Position numbers and translations under genes: made by a program. DNA of 49,787 nt from Microvirga splendida (lineage in GTDB: Bacteria > Pseudomonadota > Alphaproteobacteria > Rhizobiales > Beijerinckiaceae), in assembly GCF_016427565.1 (NCBI RefSeq), contig NZ_JAELXT010000032.1, forward strand, positions 1-49,787, written 5' to 3'. Below the pieces are notes generated by a model that was given only the letters and a program-made list of their open reading frames with translations, was not told where the DNA came from and did not search any database. Positions 1 through 7,851 of this stretch are shown one piece after another. Each line of letters starts with the position of its first letter. Within the stretch, counting starts at the first letter, position 1.

Positions 1-200
1 CGAAGAGGCAGTCTGGCTCTTCCATTCACCATCACACAGCGAGCCGGGCTGCCCGACGCGCCACCCTCGACCAACCCTTCAGGCTCGCAGCGCAAGCTGC
101 GGGCCCACAGGTGCTGGCTCTTTGACATCGATCCACCTCATGGCCGGCGTGACACCCGCGCGCTTTGGTCTTATGACGCCCTGAACCTCGAAGAAGCGCC

Positions 201-1316
201 ATGTCCCACAACACCTTCGGTCACCTGTTCCGCGTCACCACCTTCGGCGAAAGCCACGGGCCGGCCCTCGGCTGCGTGGTCGATGGCTGCCCGCCGATGA
301 TCCCGCTGGAGGCCGCCGAGATCCAGGCGGAGCTCGACCGGCGCCGGCCGGGGCAGTCGCGGTTCACGACGCAGCGCCAGGAGCCGGATCAGGTGAAGAT
401 CCTCTCGGGTGTCTTCACCGACGAGCGCACTGGCCGGCAGGTTACCACCGGCACGCCCATCGCGCTGATAATCGAGAACGTGGACCAGCGCTCCAAGGAC
501 TACTCCGAGATCAAGAACGCCTACCGTCCGGGCCACGCGGATTTCACCTACGATGTGAAATACGGCATCCGCGATTATCGCGGCGGCGGCCGCTCCTCGG
601 CCCGCGAGACGGCAGCACGCGTCGCCGCCGGCGCCATCGCCCGCAAGGTGCTGGCCGGGATCACCATCCGCGGCGCCCTGGTGCAGATGGGCCCGCATGC
701 CATCGACCGGGGCAACTGGGACTGGGACGAGATCGCCCGCAACCCGTTCTTCTGCCCCGACGCCAAGGCGGCCCAGTTCTACGAAGGGTATCTCGACGGC
801 CTGCGCAAGGCCGGCTCCTCCATCGGGGCCGTCATCGAGATCGTCGCCGAGGGCGTGCCGCCGGGTCTCGGTGCTCCGATTTACGGCAAGCTCGATTCCG
901 ACCTCGCCTCCGCGCTCATGTCGATCAATGCGGTCAAGGGCGTGGAGATCGGCGACGGCTTTGCCGCAGCAGCCCTGCGCGGCGAGGACAATGCGGACGA
1001 GATGCGCCCCGGCAACGGCGGCGTGCCGACATTTCTGTCGAACCACGCCGGCGGCGTGCTCGGGGGCATCTCCACGGGCCAGCCGGTGGTCTGCCGCTTT
1101 GCCGTGAAGCCCACCTCCTCGATTCTCACGCCCCGCGCCAGCGTCACCCGCTCCGGCGCCGAGGCCGAGGTGATGACCAAGGGCCGCCACGACCCCTGCG
1201 TCGGAATCCGGGCCGTGCCCGTGGGTGAGGCCATGGTCGCCTGCGTCCTGGCCGACCACGTCCTGCGTCATCGGGGGCAGGTGGGGCAGAATGCGGCCTG
1301 GCCGTTCGAGGTCTGA
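201..1316 (+). CDS. aroC: Chorismate synthase
   Basis: This 371-residue protein matches chorismate synthase, the last step of the common aromatic pathway: it converts 5-enolpyruvylshikimate 3-phosphate to chorismate using reduced FMN, in the cytoplasm. The N-terminal signature GESHGPALGCVVDGCPP is at residues 12-28. Two further conserved blocks are visible, GNGGVPTFLSNHAGG near residue 271 and RHDPCVGIRAVPVGEAM near residue 329. The length is normal for the bacterial enzyme. The ATG is preceded by a weak AAGAAG ribosome site. The next gene, ribB, follows after 93 bases. Positions 1-200 upstream show no gene I can support. The identification is secure. Confidence 0.97.
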   Translation: MSHNTFGHLFRVTTFGESHGPALGCVVDGCPPMIPLEAAEIQAELDRRRPGQSRFTTQRQEPDQVKILSGVFTDERTGRQVTTGTPIALIIENVDQRSKDYSEIKNAYRPGHADFTYDVKYGIRDYRGGGRSSARETAARVAAGAIARKVLAGITIRGALVQMGPHAIDRGNWDWDEIARNPFFCPDAKAAQFYEGYLDGLRKAGSSIGAVIEIVAEGVPPGLGAPIYGKLDSDLASALMSINAVKGVEIGDGFAAAALRGEDNADEMRPGNGGVPTFLSNHAGGVLGGISTGQPVVCRFAVKPTSSILTPRASVTRSGAEAEVMTKGRHDPCVGIRAVPVGEAMVACVLADHVLRHRGQVGQNAAWPFEV

Positions 1317-1363
1317 CCACCTCATAGGCCGACCCGCCCTACGGTGTTGCAAGGGCAGACATG

Positions 1364-1388
1364 CAGATTTTAGTTTTACTAAAATCTG
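1364..1388. promoter_or_regulatory. Perfect palindrome just upstream of ribB, candidate operator
   Basis: The arms CAGATTTTAGT (1364-1374) and ACTAAAATCTG (1378-1388) are exact reverse complements separated by TTT. The element is AT-rich in a GC-rich setting and ends 21 bases before the upstream ATG of ribB. There is no T-tract beyond it and it is not followed by a leader peptide. Because the gene it precedes encodes a helix-turn-helix domain, autoregulation is the simplest reading, but this is inference. A start-occluding mRNA hairpin is the alternative. Confidence 0.5.
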
Positions 1389-1409
1389 GCCATCGGCTAA
1401 GCCATCGGC

Positions 1410-2699
1410 ATGAAACTGGCTGATTGGCTCACCCGCAACGGCGTCTCGCGCGTGGAATTCGCGCGGCGGATCGGCGTCACGCCCGGCGCCATCACCCAGA
1501 TGTGCAATTCCGAACAGGCTTGGCTCTCGCGGGACACGGCGGATCTGATCGCCCGTGAAACCCGTGGCGCCGTCACCCCCAACGACTTCCTGCCCCCGGC
1601 CGCCAAGGAGGCCCTGATGCCCAATTCCGTCACCGACGCCATCGAGGCGTTCGCCCGCGGTGAAATCGTCATCGTCACGGACGACGACGACCGCGAGAAC
1701 GAGGGCGACCTCATCGTCGCCGCCTCCCTCTGCACGCCGGAGAAGATGGCCTTCATCATCCGCAACACCTGCGGCATCGTCTGCGCGCCGCTCACCGCCT
1801 CGGAAGCCCGCCGCCTGCGCCTCGATCCGATGGTCGCCTCGAACGACGCGCCGCTCGGCACCGCCTTCACGGTCACTGTCGACGTGAAGCACGGGCTGAC
1901 CACCGGCATCTCGGCCGAGCAGCGCTCGAACACGGTGCGGGCGCTGGCCAACAACAACATGGGGGCGGCCGATTTCGTGCGCCCCGGCCACGTGTTCCCG
2001 CTGATCGCCAAGGATGGCGGCGTGCTCATGCGCTCGGGCCACACGGAAGCCGCCGTCGACCTGTGCAAGCTCGCGAACCTGCCGCCGGTGGGCGTGATCT
2101 GCGAGCTGGCGAACGACGACGGCACGGTGATGAAGGGCCGGCAGATCGATGCCTTCGCCGAAACCCACAACCTGAAGCGCATCTCGGTCGCGGACCTGAT
2201 TGCCTATCGCCAGGCGCGGGAAAAGCTCGTGGAGCGCATCGCCACGTTCCCGGTGGAGACGCAATGGGGCTCGTTCACGGGCTACGCCTATTCGACGCCC
2301 TTCGACAGCGTGCAGCACATCGCTCTCGTGCATGGGCGCATCGGCGACGGCACCAACATCCCCGTGCGCCTGCACAGGGCCAATGCGCTCACCGATGTGT
2401 TCGAGGGCGGCAAGGCGGTGAACGCCTCCCTGCAGCGCTTCGTGAAGGAGGGCAGGGGCGTTCTCGTCTACCTGCGAGACGGAACGGCGGGCGTACCGAC
2501 CACGTCTTTTGCCGAAACCGAGGAGACGGAATCGGAGGCCATACGCTCGAGCCAGTGGCGCGAGATCGGCCTCGGGGCGCAGATCCTCAGGGATCTCGGC
2601 GTCATGTCGATCCGCAACCTCGCGACCTCGAGCCGCTCCTACGTGGGCCTCTCCGGCTTCGGCATCGAGCTTCTGGGTCAGGAGCCGATCGAGGGGTGA
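1410..2699 (+). CDS. ribB: 3,4-dihydroxy-2-butanone 4-phosphate synthase with degenerate GTP cyclohydrolase II domain and N-terminal HTH
   Basis: The protein (429 residues) makes 3,4-dihydroxy-2-butanone 4-phosphate from ribulose 5-phosphate for riboflavin synthesis. Residues 1-65 form a Cro/YdaS-like helix-turn-helix (RVEFARRIGVTPGAITQM). The RibB domain starts near residue 70, with the acidic loop DDDDRENEGDL near residue 90 and the block RSGHTEAAVDLCKLA near residue 210. The C-terminal third has the fold region of GTP cyclohydrolase II (RLHRANALTDVF), but the zinc-binding cysteine cluster of active RibA is absent, so that activity is probably lost, as reported for related alphaproteobacterial RibBA proteins. 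The ATG at 1410 has no clear ribosome site. A second in-frame ATG at 1617 does, and would give a 360-residue protein without the HTH. Confidence 0.93.
   Translation: MKLADWLTRNGVSRVEFARRIGVTPGAITQMCNSEQAWLSRDTADLIARETRGAVTPNDFLPPAAKEALMPNSVTDAIEAFARGEIVIVTDDDDRENEGDLIVAASLCTPEKMAFIIRNTCGIVCAPLTASEARRLRLDPMVASNDAPLGTAFTVTVDVKHGLTTGISAEQRSNTVRALANNNMGAADFVRPGHVFPLIAKDGGVLMRSGHTEAAVDLCKLANLPPVGVICELANDDGTVMKGRQIDAFAETHNLKRISVADLIAYRQAREKLVERIATFPVETQWGSFTGYAYSTPFDSVQHIALVHGRIGDGTNIPVRLHRANALTDVFEGGKAVNASLQRFVKEGRGVLVYLRDGTAGVPTTSFAETEETESEAIRSSQWREIGLGAQILRDLGVMSIRNLATSSRSYVGLSGFGIELLGQEPIEG
1605..1611 (+). promoter_or_regulatory. Strong internal Shine-Dalgarno inside ribB
   Basis: AAGGAGG lies five bases before the in-frame ATG at 1617 (protein beginning MPNSVTDAIEAF). 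That is where an ordinary RibB protein starts. The upstream ATG at 1410 lacks such a site, so translation may yield both an HTH-fused and a plain RibB form. The sequence shows the site directly; dual initiation is inferred. Confidence 0.6.
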
Positions 2700-2712
2700 G
2701 GGGCTGCCTCCC

Positions 2713-2873
2713 AGTGTCATTCCCGGCGAGCGGAGCGAGGGAAGGGGATCCATAGTGCTGAGCCTGCGAGTGGATTCCCTTCCCCTCCGATGGCTGCGCC
2801 ATCTCCGGCCGGGAATGACACTTGGCGTTTATGGATTCCGGGCTCGGCCTCTGGCCACCCCGGAATGACAGTG
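2713..2873. repeat. Intergenic hairpin repeat of dispersed type
   Basis: AGTGTCATTCCCGG (2713-2726) and CCGGGAATGACACT (2809-2822) are exact inverted repeats. Inside them GGAAGGGGATCCA and TGGATTCCCTTCC form a second imperfect pair. A further partial unit with TGGATTCCGGG and CCGGAATGACAGTGAC follows up to about 2873. The unit sits between the 3' ends of ribB and the convergent HDAC-like gene. The style is that of mobile non-coding palindromic repeats of Hyphomicrobiales genomes; no second copy was noticed in this window. Confidence 0.6.
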
Positions 2874-2887
2874 ACTAAACTTTAAGA

Positions 2888-3829
2888 TCAGGCCCCCGTC
2901 TCGCGCCCCATGAGCGCGTCGAGGTGGAAGGCCGTCGATTTCGCCAAGCCTTCGAGGTCGTAGCCGCCCTCCAGAACCGACACGATCCGCTGGCCGCAAT
3001 GGCGGTCGGCCAGGTCCATCAGCTTCTGCGTCGCCCAGGCGAAATCCGACTCGGTCAGGTTGAGGCTGGCGAGCGGATCGCGCCAATGGGCATCGAAGCC
3101 TGCCGAGATGATGATGAGATCGGGGGCGAAGTCGTGAATGCGCGGCGCTATGACGGTGTCCACAGCCTCGCGGAAGGCCTCAGACCCTTCGCCGGCGCTC
3201 AGGGGCGCATTGACGATGGTGCCGTGCTCGCCCGTCTCGGACAGGGCGCCCGTGCCGGGATAGAGCGGCGCCTCGTGGGTCGAGCAGTAGAGAACGGTCT
3301 CGTCCGACCAGAAGATGTCCTGCGTGCCGTTGCCGTGATGCACGTCCCAGTCGAAGATCGCCACCCGCTCGGCGCCGTGCTTGCGCTGCGCATGACGGGC
3401 CGCGATCGCCGCGTTGTTGAAGAAGCAGAAGCCCATGGCCCGGACGTGCTCGGCGTGATGACCCGGCGGGCGCATGGCCACGAAGGCGTTCCTCGCCTTG
3501 CCGGTCATCACCTCGTCGACGGCGAGCACCGCGCCGCCGGCGCCACGCAGGGCCGCCTCGTAGGTGCCGGGGGACATCACCGTGTCCTCGTCGATCCGGA
3601 CGAGCCCCTCACGAGGACTCATGTCGCGCAGGCGGCGGATGTAGTCCTCCGGATGGGCGAGGGCGAGGCTGTCCGTCTCGGCCATCGGCGCCTGCTCGCG
3701 GATGAGCGATGTGAACCGCTCCTTCTCAAGGGCGCGCTCGATGGCGCGGATGCGGTCAGGGCGCTCCGGGTGGCCGAAGGGCGTCTGATGATCGAGGCAG
3801 GCCGGGTGGGCGATATAAAGCGTGGTCAT
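2888..3829 (-). CDS. Histone deacetylase family protein (acetylpolyamine/acetoin utilization type)
   Basis: This 313-residue zinc hydrolase belongs to the arginase/deacetylase fold, whose bacterial members remove acetyl groups from small amines or lysines. Visible signatures are RPPGHHAE (active-site His pair), GFCFFNNAAIAA, FDWDVHHGNGTQ (metal-binding Asp and His) and SAGFDAHWRDPL (second metal Asp). The reading frame extends further upstream to 3928, but the family start MTTLYIAHPACLDHQTP corresponds to the ATG at 3829, which I use. It is transcribed toward ribB, with the repeat between them. The substrate cannot be told from the sequence. Confidence 0.9.
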   Translation of the reverse strand: MTTLYIAHPACLDHQTPFGHPERPDRIRAIERALEKERFTSLIREQAPMAETDSLALAHPEDYIRRLRDMSPREGLVRIDEDTVMSPGTYEAALRGAGGAVLAVDEVMTGKARNAFVAMRPPGHHAEHVRAMGFCFFNNAAIAARHAQRKHGAERVAIFDWDVHHGNGTQDIFWSDETVLYCSTHEAPLYPGTGALSETGEHGTIVNAPLSAGEGSEAFREAVDTVIAPRIHDFAPDLIIISAGFDAHWRDPLASLNLTESDFAWATQKLMDLADRHCGQRIVSVLEGGYDLEGLAKSTAFHLDALMGRETGA

Positions 3830-4023
3830 GAATTTTCTTGGGTGAGGAACCGCCGCCACTGTCGCAGCGTCAGATGGGTCTGTCCATGTTGTTGCAATGC
3901 AACACCTTCCGGCGCGGAGCCGTGCCATGGTGCGTTTCGATTCGCCTAAGGACCTCCCGGTCTATAAACCCGCCTGAAACCATCCTTCACCTCAGTTCCG
4001 CTGAGTCTTCAGAGCTTCGCACG

Positions 4024-4611
4024 ATGCGTTTTTTGAGTCTGCCCCTTCTTTTGGCAATAATGACGGCGCTGGCCGGCTGCAGTTACAAGGGTGTTCCCGA
4101 CCCGCAGGTTTCATCGCGGGATGCCGAATGGCTGGCGCAGATTCCGAAGGCCGAGGAAGACCCGCGCTTCGGCCGCTACCTCATCGACGATCCGACCGGC
4201 GAGGCGCCGGGCACAATCGTGGTCGATACGAAGGAGCGCCAGCTCTATCTCGTGCAGCCCAACAGGAAGGCGATCCGCTACGGCGTGGCGGTCGGCGACG
4301 AAGCCTATGGCTGGACCGGCACGGCCACCATCGCCCGCAAGGCCGAGTGGCCGAACTGGAGCCCGCCGCCCGAGATGAAGGCGCGCTGGCCGCATGTCCA
4401 ATACACCAAGGGCGGCCCGGAAAACCCGCTCGGGGCTCGCGCGCTCTATCTCTACGAGGGCAACAAGGACACCCTCTACCGCATCCACGGCACCAACGAG
4501 CCGGAGAAGATCGGCTTCGCCGTGTCCTCGGGCTGCATCCGGATGCGCAACATCGACGTGATCGACCTCTACAACCGCGTGCCGGTGAACACGAAGGTCA
4601 TCGTCCGGTAA
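4024..4611 (+). CDS. L,D-transpeptidase (YkuD) lipoprotein
   Basis: A 195-residue exported enzyme that cross-links peptidoglycan 3-3 or attaches proteins to it. The start at 4024 gives a lipoprotein signal peptide (MRFLSLPLLLAIMTALAGC) with the lipobox Cys at residue 19. The frame is open to 3838, but that extension would bury the signal. The YkuD core includes TIVVDTKERQLYLV and ends in the catalytic motif YRIHGTNEPEKIG then SSGCIRM, with the nucleophile Cys at residue 171. The gene is monocistronic and ends at a hairpin terminator shared with the convergent small gene. Confidence 0.93.
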   Translation: MRFLSLPLLLAIMTALAGCSYKGVPDPQVSSRDAEWLAQIPKAEEDPRFGRYLIDDPTGEAPGTIVVDTKERQLYLVQPNRKAIRYGVAVGDEAYGWTGTATIARKAEWPNWSPPPEMKARWPHVQYTKGGPENPLGARALYLYEGNKDTLYRIHGTNEPEKIGFAVSSGCIRMRNIDVIDLYNRVPVNTKVIVR

Positions 4612-4643
4612 GGCCACAGGGCAGACGGAACGCCGACATGAAA

Positions 4644-4668
4644 AGAGCGCCCCTCGGGCGCTCTCTTG
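4644..4668. terminator. Bidirectional hairpin terminator
   Basis: AGAGCGCCC (4644-4652) pairs exactly with GGGCGCTCT (4656-4664) around a CTC loop. It is preceded by AAAA and followed by CTTG. It lies between the convergent L,D-transpeptidase gene and the 63-residue gene, so it can end both transcripts. The A-run makes the minus-strand direction the better intrinsic terminator. Confidence 0.75.
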
Positions 4669-4675
4669 CTTTGAG

Positions 4676-4867
4676 CTACTGGCCCAGTACGGCTTCCTTG
4701 CGCAGGAAGGCGGGAAGCTCGGAGACTTTCGGGCGGTTCGGCTGCCGCTTGGCGGCCTGAACGGCGGCCGCGAGAGCCGGCAGGGCGACGTCCTTGAAGG
4801 CCGGAATGGACTGGGCGGCCTTCTCTCGGTCTGAACTGGCGTCTCGGCTTGGAGCGTGCTGGGTCAT
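4676..4867 (-). CDS. Small hypothetical protein (63 aa)
   Basis: I do not recognise this protein. It is supported by a good ribosome site (AGAGAGGA, five bases before the ATG) and by a terminator directly after its stop. The sequence is hydrophilic with an alanine-rich middle (ALPALAAAVQAAKRQP) that should be helical. There is no signal peptide, cysteine or membrane segment. It stands alone, with 222 bases of apparently non-coding sequence upstream. It may be a small conserved alphaproteobacterial cytoplasmic protein; function unknown. Confidence 0.6.
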   Translation of the reverse strand: MTQHAPSRDASSDREKAAQSIPAFKDVALPALAAAVQAAKRQPNRPKVSELPAFLRKEAVLGQ

Positions 4868-5089
4868 GGATCCTCTCTGGAAATCACGGGCCGTCTCTGC
4901 AACCTGCCTTCATGATCTCCAGGGCTGTGACCGCTTTGCGGCAGACCGGTGGTCATGTGTTGGCTTGGCTGCAGATGCAGGTCGCAAGGTGAATCAACGC
5001 TTAACGGTGCAGTATTCCTGCTGGCTCGGGCATGAATACTTCCTGTCTTGTCGTTGCGGCACCTGGGCGTGTTCTACAGAGACGCTTCT

Positions 5090-5935
5090 TCAGAAGCTGT
5101 GCGCAGCCACACCTTTTGCAAAGCTCTCGCCGTCGCGTAATCCCATCTCGTAAGCCCTGCGGATCCCGGCCGGGTTGGTGATGTCGAACTGTCCGATAGG
5201 GACCGGCTGGGAGGGCTGGATGTAGGTGCGGCCCTTCACCGTGGGATGAGCCCGGTAGAGCCGGGAGAGGATCACGAGAGTCCTGCCGCCCTGGTCCTCC
5301 ACCGGGAGCAGCGGCTCCGTCGGCACGTTGTCGACGAGGCCGCCGTCGAGGGCCGCCATGCCGCCGATGCGCCCGACCGGCATGAAGGGCGGCACGCTGG
5401 CGCTCGCCATCAGGGCTGCGGAGAGCTCCGCCGGGGAGGCCAGATCCTGCACGCGCACGAATTCCGGGCGAAAGCCGAGGGCGCGGCCGCCTCTCGGGTG
5501 GACGGGAGAGCGCCATCTCTTCTCGATCTGGTAGGTGGCGATGCCCAGCGGAACGGCGAGCGACAGGGGCAGGCGCTGCGGCTTGCGGGCAAGACCGATG
5601 AGGACGCTGGGACCCTGTTTCAGGCGCTCCAGGGCCGGCTCGTCGATGATGCTCTCGATCAGGCTGCGATACATGAGCGAGACGGGCCAAGGCGAGCCCT
5701 CGCTGCGCCAGGCGCGCCATTCGAAATTGCGGCGCCCGAGGCTGCAGCCTTCGGCCACCATTTCGTTGACCTTCCGCCCGAGGCCGAGAAGGCTGTAGCA
5801 GGCGGACCATGCGCCTGCGCTCACGCCGACCACCATCTCCGGCTTCAATCCGAGCAGCGGCGCGGCCGCCTCCCAGAAGCCCCCCTGCCAGTAGCACCGG
5901 TTGCCGCCGCCCGCGAAGGCCACCGCGTCGAACAT
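5090..5935 (-). CDS. Patatin-like phospholipase
   Basis: A 281-residue patatin-fold acyl hydrolase. The oxyanion loop AFAGGGNRCYWQGG is at residues 6-19, the nucleophile elbow GVSAG carries Ser39, and the catalytic Asp is in LDGGLVDNVP near residue 195. These are the complete Ser-Asp dyad and glycine-rich elements, so it should be an active lipase or phospholipase. No signal peptide or membrane segment is seen, so it is probably cytoplasmic. Its start follows the MarR gene stop by seven bases and has a GGTAGGAT ribosome site, so the two are probably co-transcribed and the MarR protein may control it. The lipid substrate is unknown. Confidence 0.9.
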   Translation of the reverse strand: MFDAVAFAGGGNRCYWQGGFWEAAAPLLGLKPEMVVGVSAGAWSACYSLLGLGRKVNEMVAEGCSLGRRNFEWRAWRSEGSPWPVSLMYRSLIESIIDEPALERLKQGPSVLIGLARKPQRLPLSLAVPLGIATYQIEKRWRSPVHPRGGRALGFRPEFVRVQDLASPAELSAALMASASVPPFMPVGRIGGMAALDGGLVDNVPTEPLLPVEDQGGRTLVILSRLYRAHPTVKGRTYIQPSQPVPIGQFDITNPAGIRRAYEMGLRDGESFAKGVAAHSF

Positions 5936-5942
5936 CGGAATC

Positions 5943-6452
5943 CTACCGCGGCTTGGCGGGCGAGGCGTCCTCGTCAGCCCGCGCCCGGTCGCGCCATGCC
6001 AGCACGATCCGTTCCAACTCGACGAGGTCCTGCGGCGGCAGCGTTCCGAGGGTTCGCATCACATAGGAGCGCTGGGCCGCAATCCCCTGATTGGCGAGGT
6101 CGCGCCCCTTGGGCGTAAGATAAAGGGCATTGGAACGCCGGTCGCCCGGGATCGCGCGCCGCTCCACGAGGCCGGCCTCGACCATGCGGTCGAGCAGACC
6201 CGAGACATTGCCCTTGGTTACATACAGCCGTTCCGCCAACTCCTGCTGGCTCAGGCCCTCGCGCTCGGTCAGCGTGGACAGCAGGTCGAACTGGGGGATC
6301 GACAGGCCGAGCGCCTTCAACTCCGCCGCCACTGCATTCGTTGCTCGCCGGTTCAGACGGATGATCCGGAACCAGATCCTTAAGGGATCGGCAGCTTCGA
6401 TCTCGGCAGGGGCAGAGGAGGGGGACGTCAAGGTTTCGGACTCCAGGTACAA
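5943..6452 (-). CDS. MarR family transcriptional regulator
   Basis: A 169-residue winged-helix repressor-type protein. The DNA-binding part reads LSQQELAERLYVTKGNVSGLLDRM, followed by the wing LVERRAIPGDRRSNALYLTPKGR, the typical MarR arrangement. The frame begins with TTG at 6452 and has no early ATG, so the true start is uncertain by some residues. It is the first gene of a pair with the patatin gene and is divergent from the DUF898 operon across about 170 bases, the likely site of its own operator. The ligand is unknown. Confidence 0.9.
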   Translation of the reverse strand: MYLESETLTSPSSAPAEIEAADPLRIWFRIIRLNRRATNAVAAELKALGLSIPQFDLLSTLTEREGLSQQELAERLYVTKGNVSGLLDRMVEAGLVERRAIPGDRRSNALYLTPKGRDLANQGIAAQRSYVMRTLGTLPPQDLVELERIVLAWRDRARADEDASPAKPR

Positions 6453-6619
6453 GACGGATAGTTTACATCGAGACCATTCCCGCCGTCACCTCTGGCGGCA
6501 TCGACGAACGGGCTCCTCCGGCGTCTTTCCAGTGGAGCAAAGGAGGAGGTTGCCTGAGTCGCATGTTCTAATGTTCCATATCTGTGGTAGAGCATGACGA
6601 CCATCAACGAGTTCCCATC

Positions 6620-7843
6620 ATGACCGCCTCCCTGTCCGTCGATCTGCCTCCGGCGCAGCCCAGTCCGCAAAACACGTCCATGTCCTTTTCGGGCAGGGGC
6701 GGGGACTTCCTCAGGCTTCTGATCACCGGAAGCCTTTTCCAGATTCCGACCTTCGGCTTCTATCGCTTCTGGTTGATCACGAAGCTGCGGCGGCACCTGT
6801 GGGCGAACACGCAGATCGACGGGGAAGCTTTCGAGTATACCGGCACGGCGAAGGAGCTGCTGATCGGCTTCCTCGTTGCGTTGGCGGTTCTCGTCCCCCT
6901 CTACATCGCCTATGCCATCCTAGGCATCTTCCTAGAAGAGCAGTACGCGTTCGCCAGCGTGCCGCTCGTGGTCATCATGTATGTGCTGGCTCATTTCGGC
7001 GCCTACCGCGCCCGCAAGTACCGGGCAAGCCGGACGATCTTCCGGGGCGTTCGCTTCTGGATGAAGGGCTCCGGCTGGGCCTATGCCGTCCGGGCCATCC
7101 TGTGGGATTTCGCGACCCTGCTCACGCTCGGCCTTGCGCTCCCATGGGCCATGGCCTCCCTCGAGCGCTACCGGATGCGCCACACCTATTTCGGCAACAT
7201 CCAGGGGGATTTCGTCGGAACCGGCTGGTCCCTGTTCAAGCGCGGTTGGTGGGTCTGGGCGTTGGGGCTTGTTCTTCTGGCCTTTAGCTTTTTCATATTC
7301 GTCGCTTCAAACATTGCCACAGGGAGCGGCAAGCCCGCCTTGCAGGGCCTAGCGGGTCTCGTCGGACTGCTCGTCCTGGCTCTCGTGCCCGCGGCGATGG
7401 CAATCTTCACCCGCTGGCACATCGACGGTCTGCGCTTCGGCGATGTCGCTGCAGCCAGCAGTTTCCGAACCGGAACGTATTATGGCCTGATCTTCAAGCT
7501 GATCTTTTCCTCTCTCGGCTTCCTGATCGCGTTCGGCCTTGTGGTAGGACTAGTCGTTTTCGGCTTCGCCTCCTCCTTGGCCAATCTTGCCGCGGAGATG
7601 AAGGAGTCTTCATTGACGGCGTTCGGCATTGGCGTCCTGTCTGTCCTCGGCTATCTGGTTGCCCTGCTCGGTCTCGGCGTCCTCCAGCGCTACTTCCTCG
7701 GACGGGGCCTGTGGGCTGCGATCGTGACCTCCACGACGGTGACCAACCTGCAGGCGGTGGATGCTGCATTGGCCGCCGGGCAGCCGGCCGGCGTTCTCGG
7801 CGAAGGATTGGCCGACGCGCTCGATTTCAGCGTCGGCATATGA
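6620..7843 (+). CDS. DUF898 (YjgN-like) integral membrane protein
   Basis: This 407-residue protein has the DUF898 layout: repeated modules in which an aromatic motif (FQIPTFGFYRFWLITKLRRHLWANTQIDG, written here in part: GFYRFWLITKLRRHLW) is followed by membrane helices. A second module reads ARKYRASRTIFRGVRFWM and a third RYRMRHTYFGNIQGDF. About seven hydrophobic helices are visible. The ATG at 6620 is chosen; a GTG at 6584 would add 12 residues. It heads an operon with a membrane M48 peptidase (8 bases later) and a DUF1499 protein. The biochemical role of DUF898 is not established. Confidence 0.88.
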   Translation: MTASLSVDLPPAQPSPQNTSMSFSGRGGDFLRLLITGSLFQIPTFGFYRFWLITKLRRHLWANTQIDGEAFEYTGTAKELLIGFLVALAVLVPLYIAYAILGIFLEEQYAFASVPLVVIMYVLAHFGAYRARKYRASRTIFRGVRFWMKGSGWAYAVRAILWDFATLLTLGLALPWAMASLERYRMRHTYFGNIQGDFVGTGWSLFKRGWWVWALGLVLLAFSFFIFVASNIATGSGKPALQGLAGLVGLLVLALVPAAMAIFTRWHIDGLRFGDVAAASSFRTGTYYGLIFKLIFSSLGFLIAFGLVVGLVVFGFASSLANLAAEMKESSLTAFGIGVLSVLGYLVALLGLGVLQRYFLGRGLWAAIVTSTTVTNLQAVDAALAAGQPAGVLGEGLADALDFSVGI

Positions 7844-7851
7844 GGTGAGCG

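Noticed and set aside
1317..1409. FMN riboswitch upstream of ribB
   Set aside because: The leader is only 93 bases and lacks the conserved RFN helices; only the palindrome stands out.
171..2753. Minus-strand frame of 860 codons opposite aroC and ribB
   Set aside because: It is the complement of two certain genes; the residue composition is that of a high-GC shadow frame.
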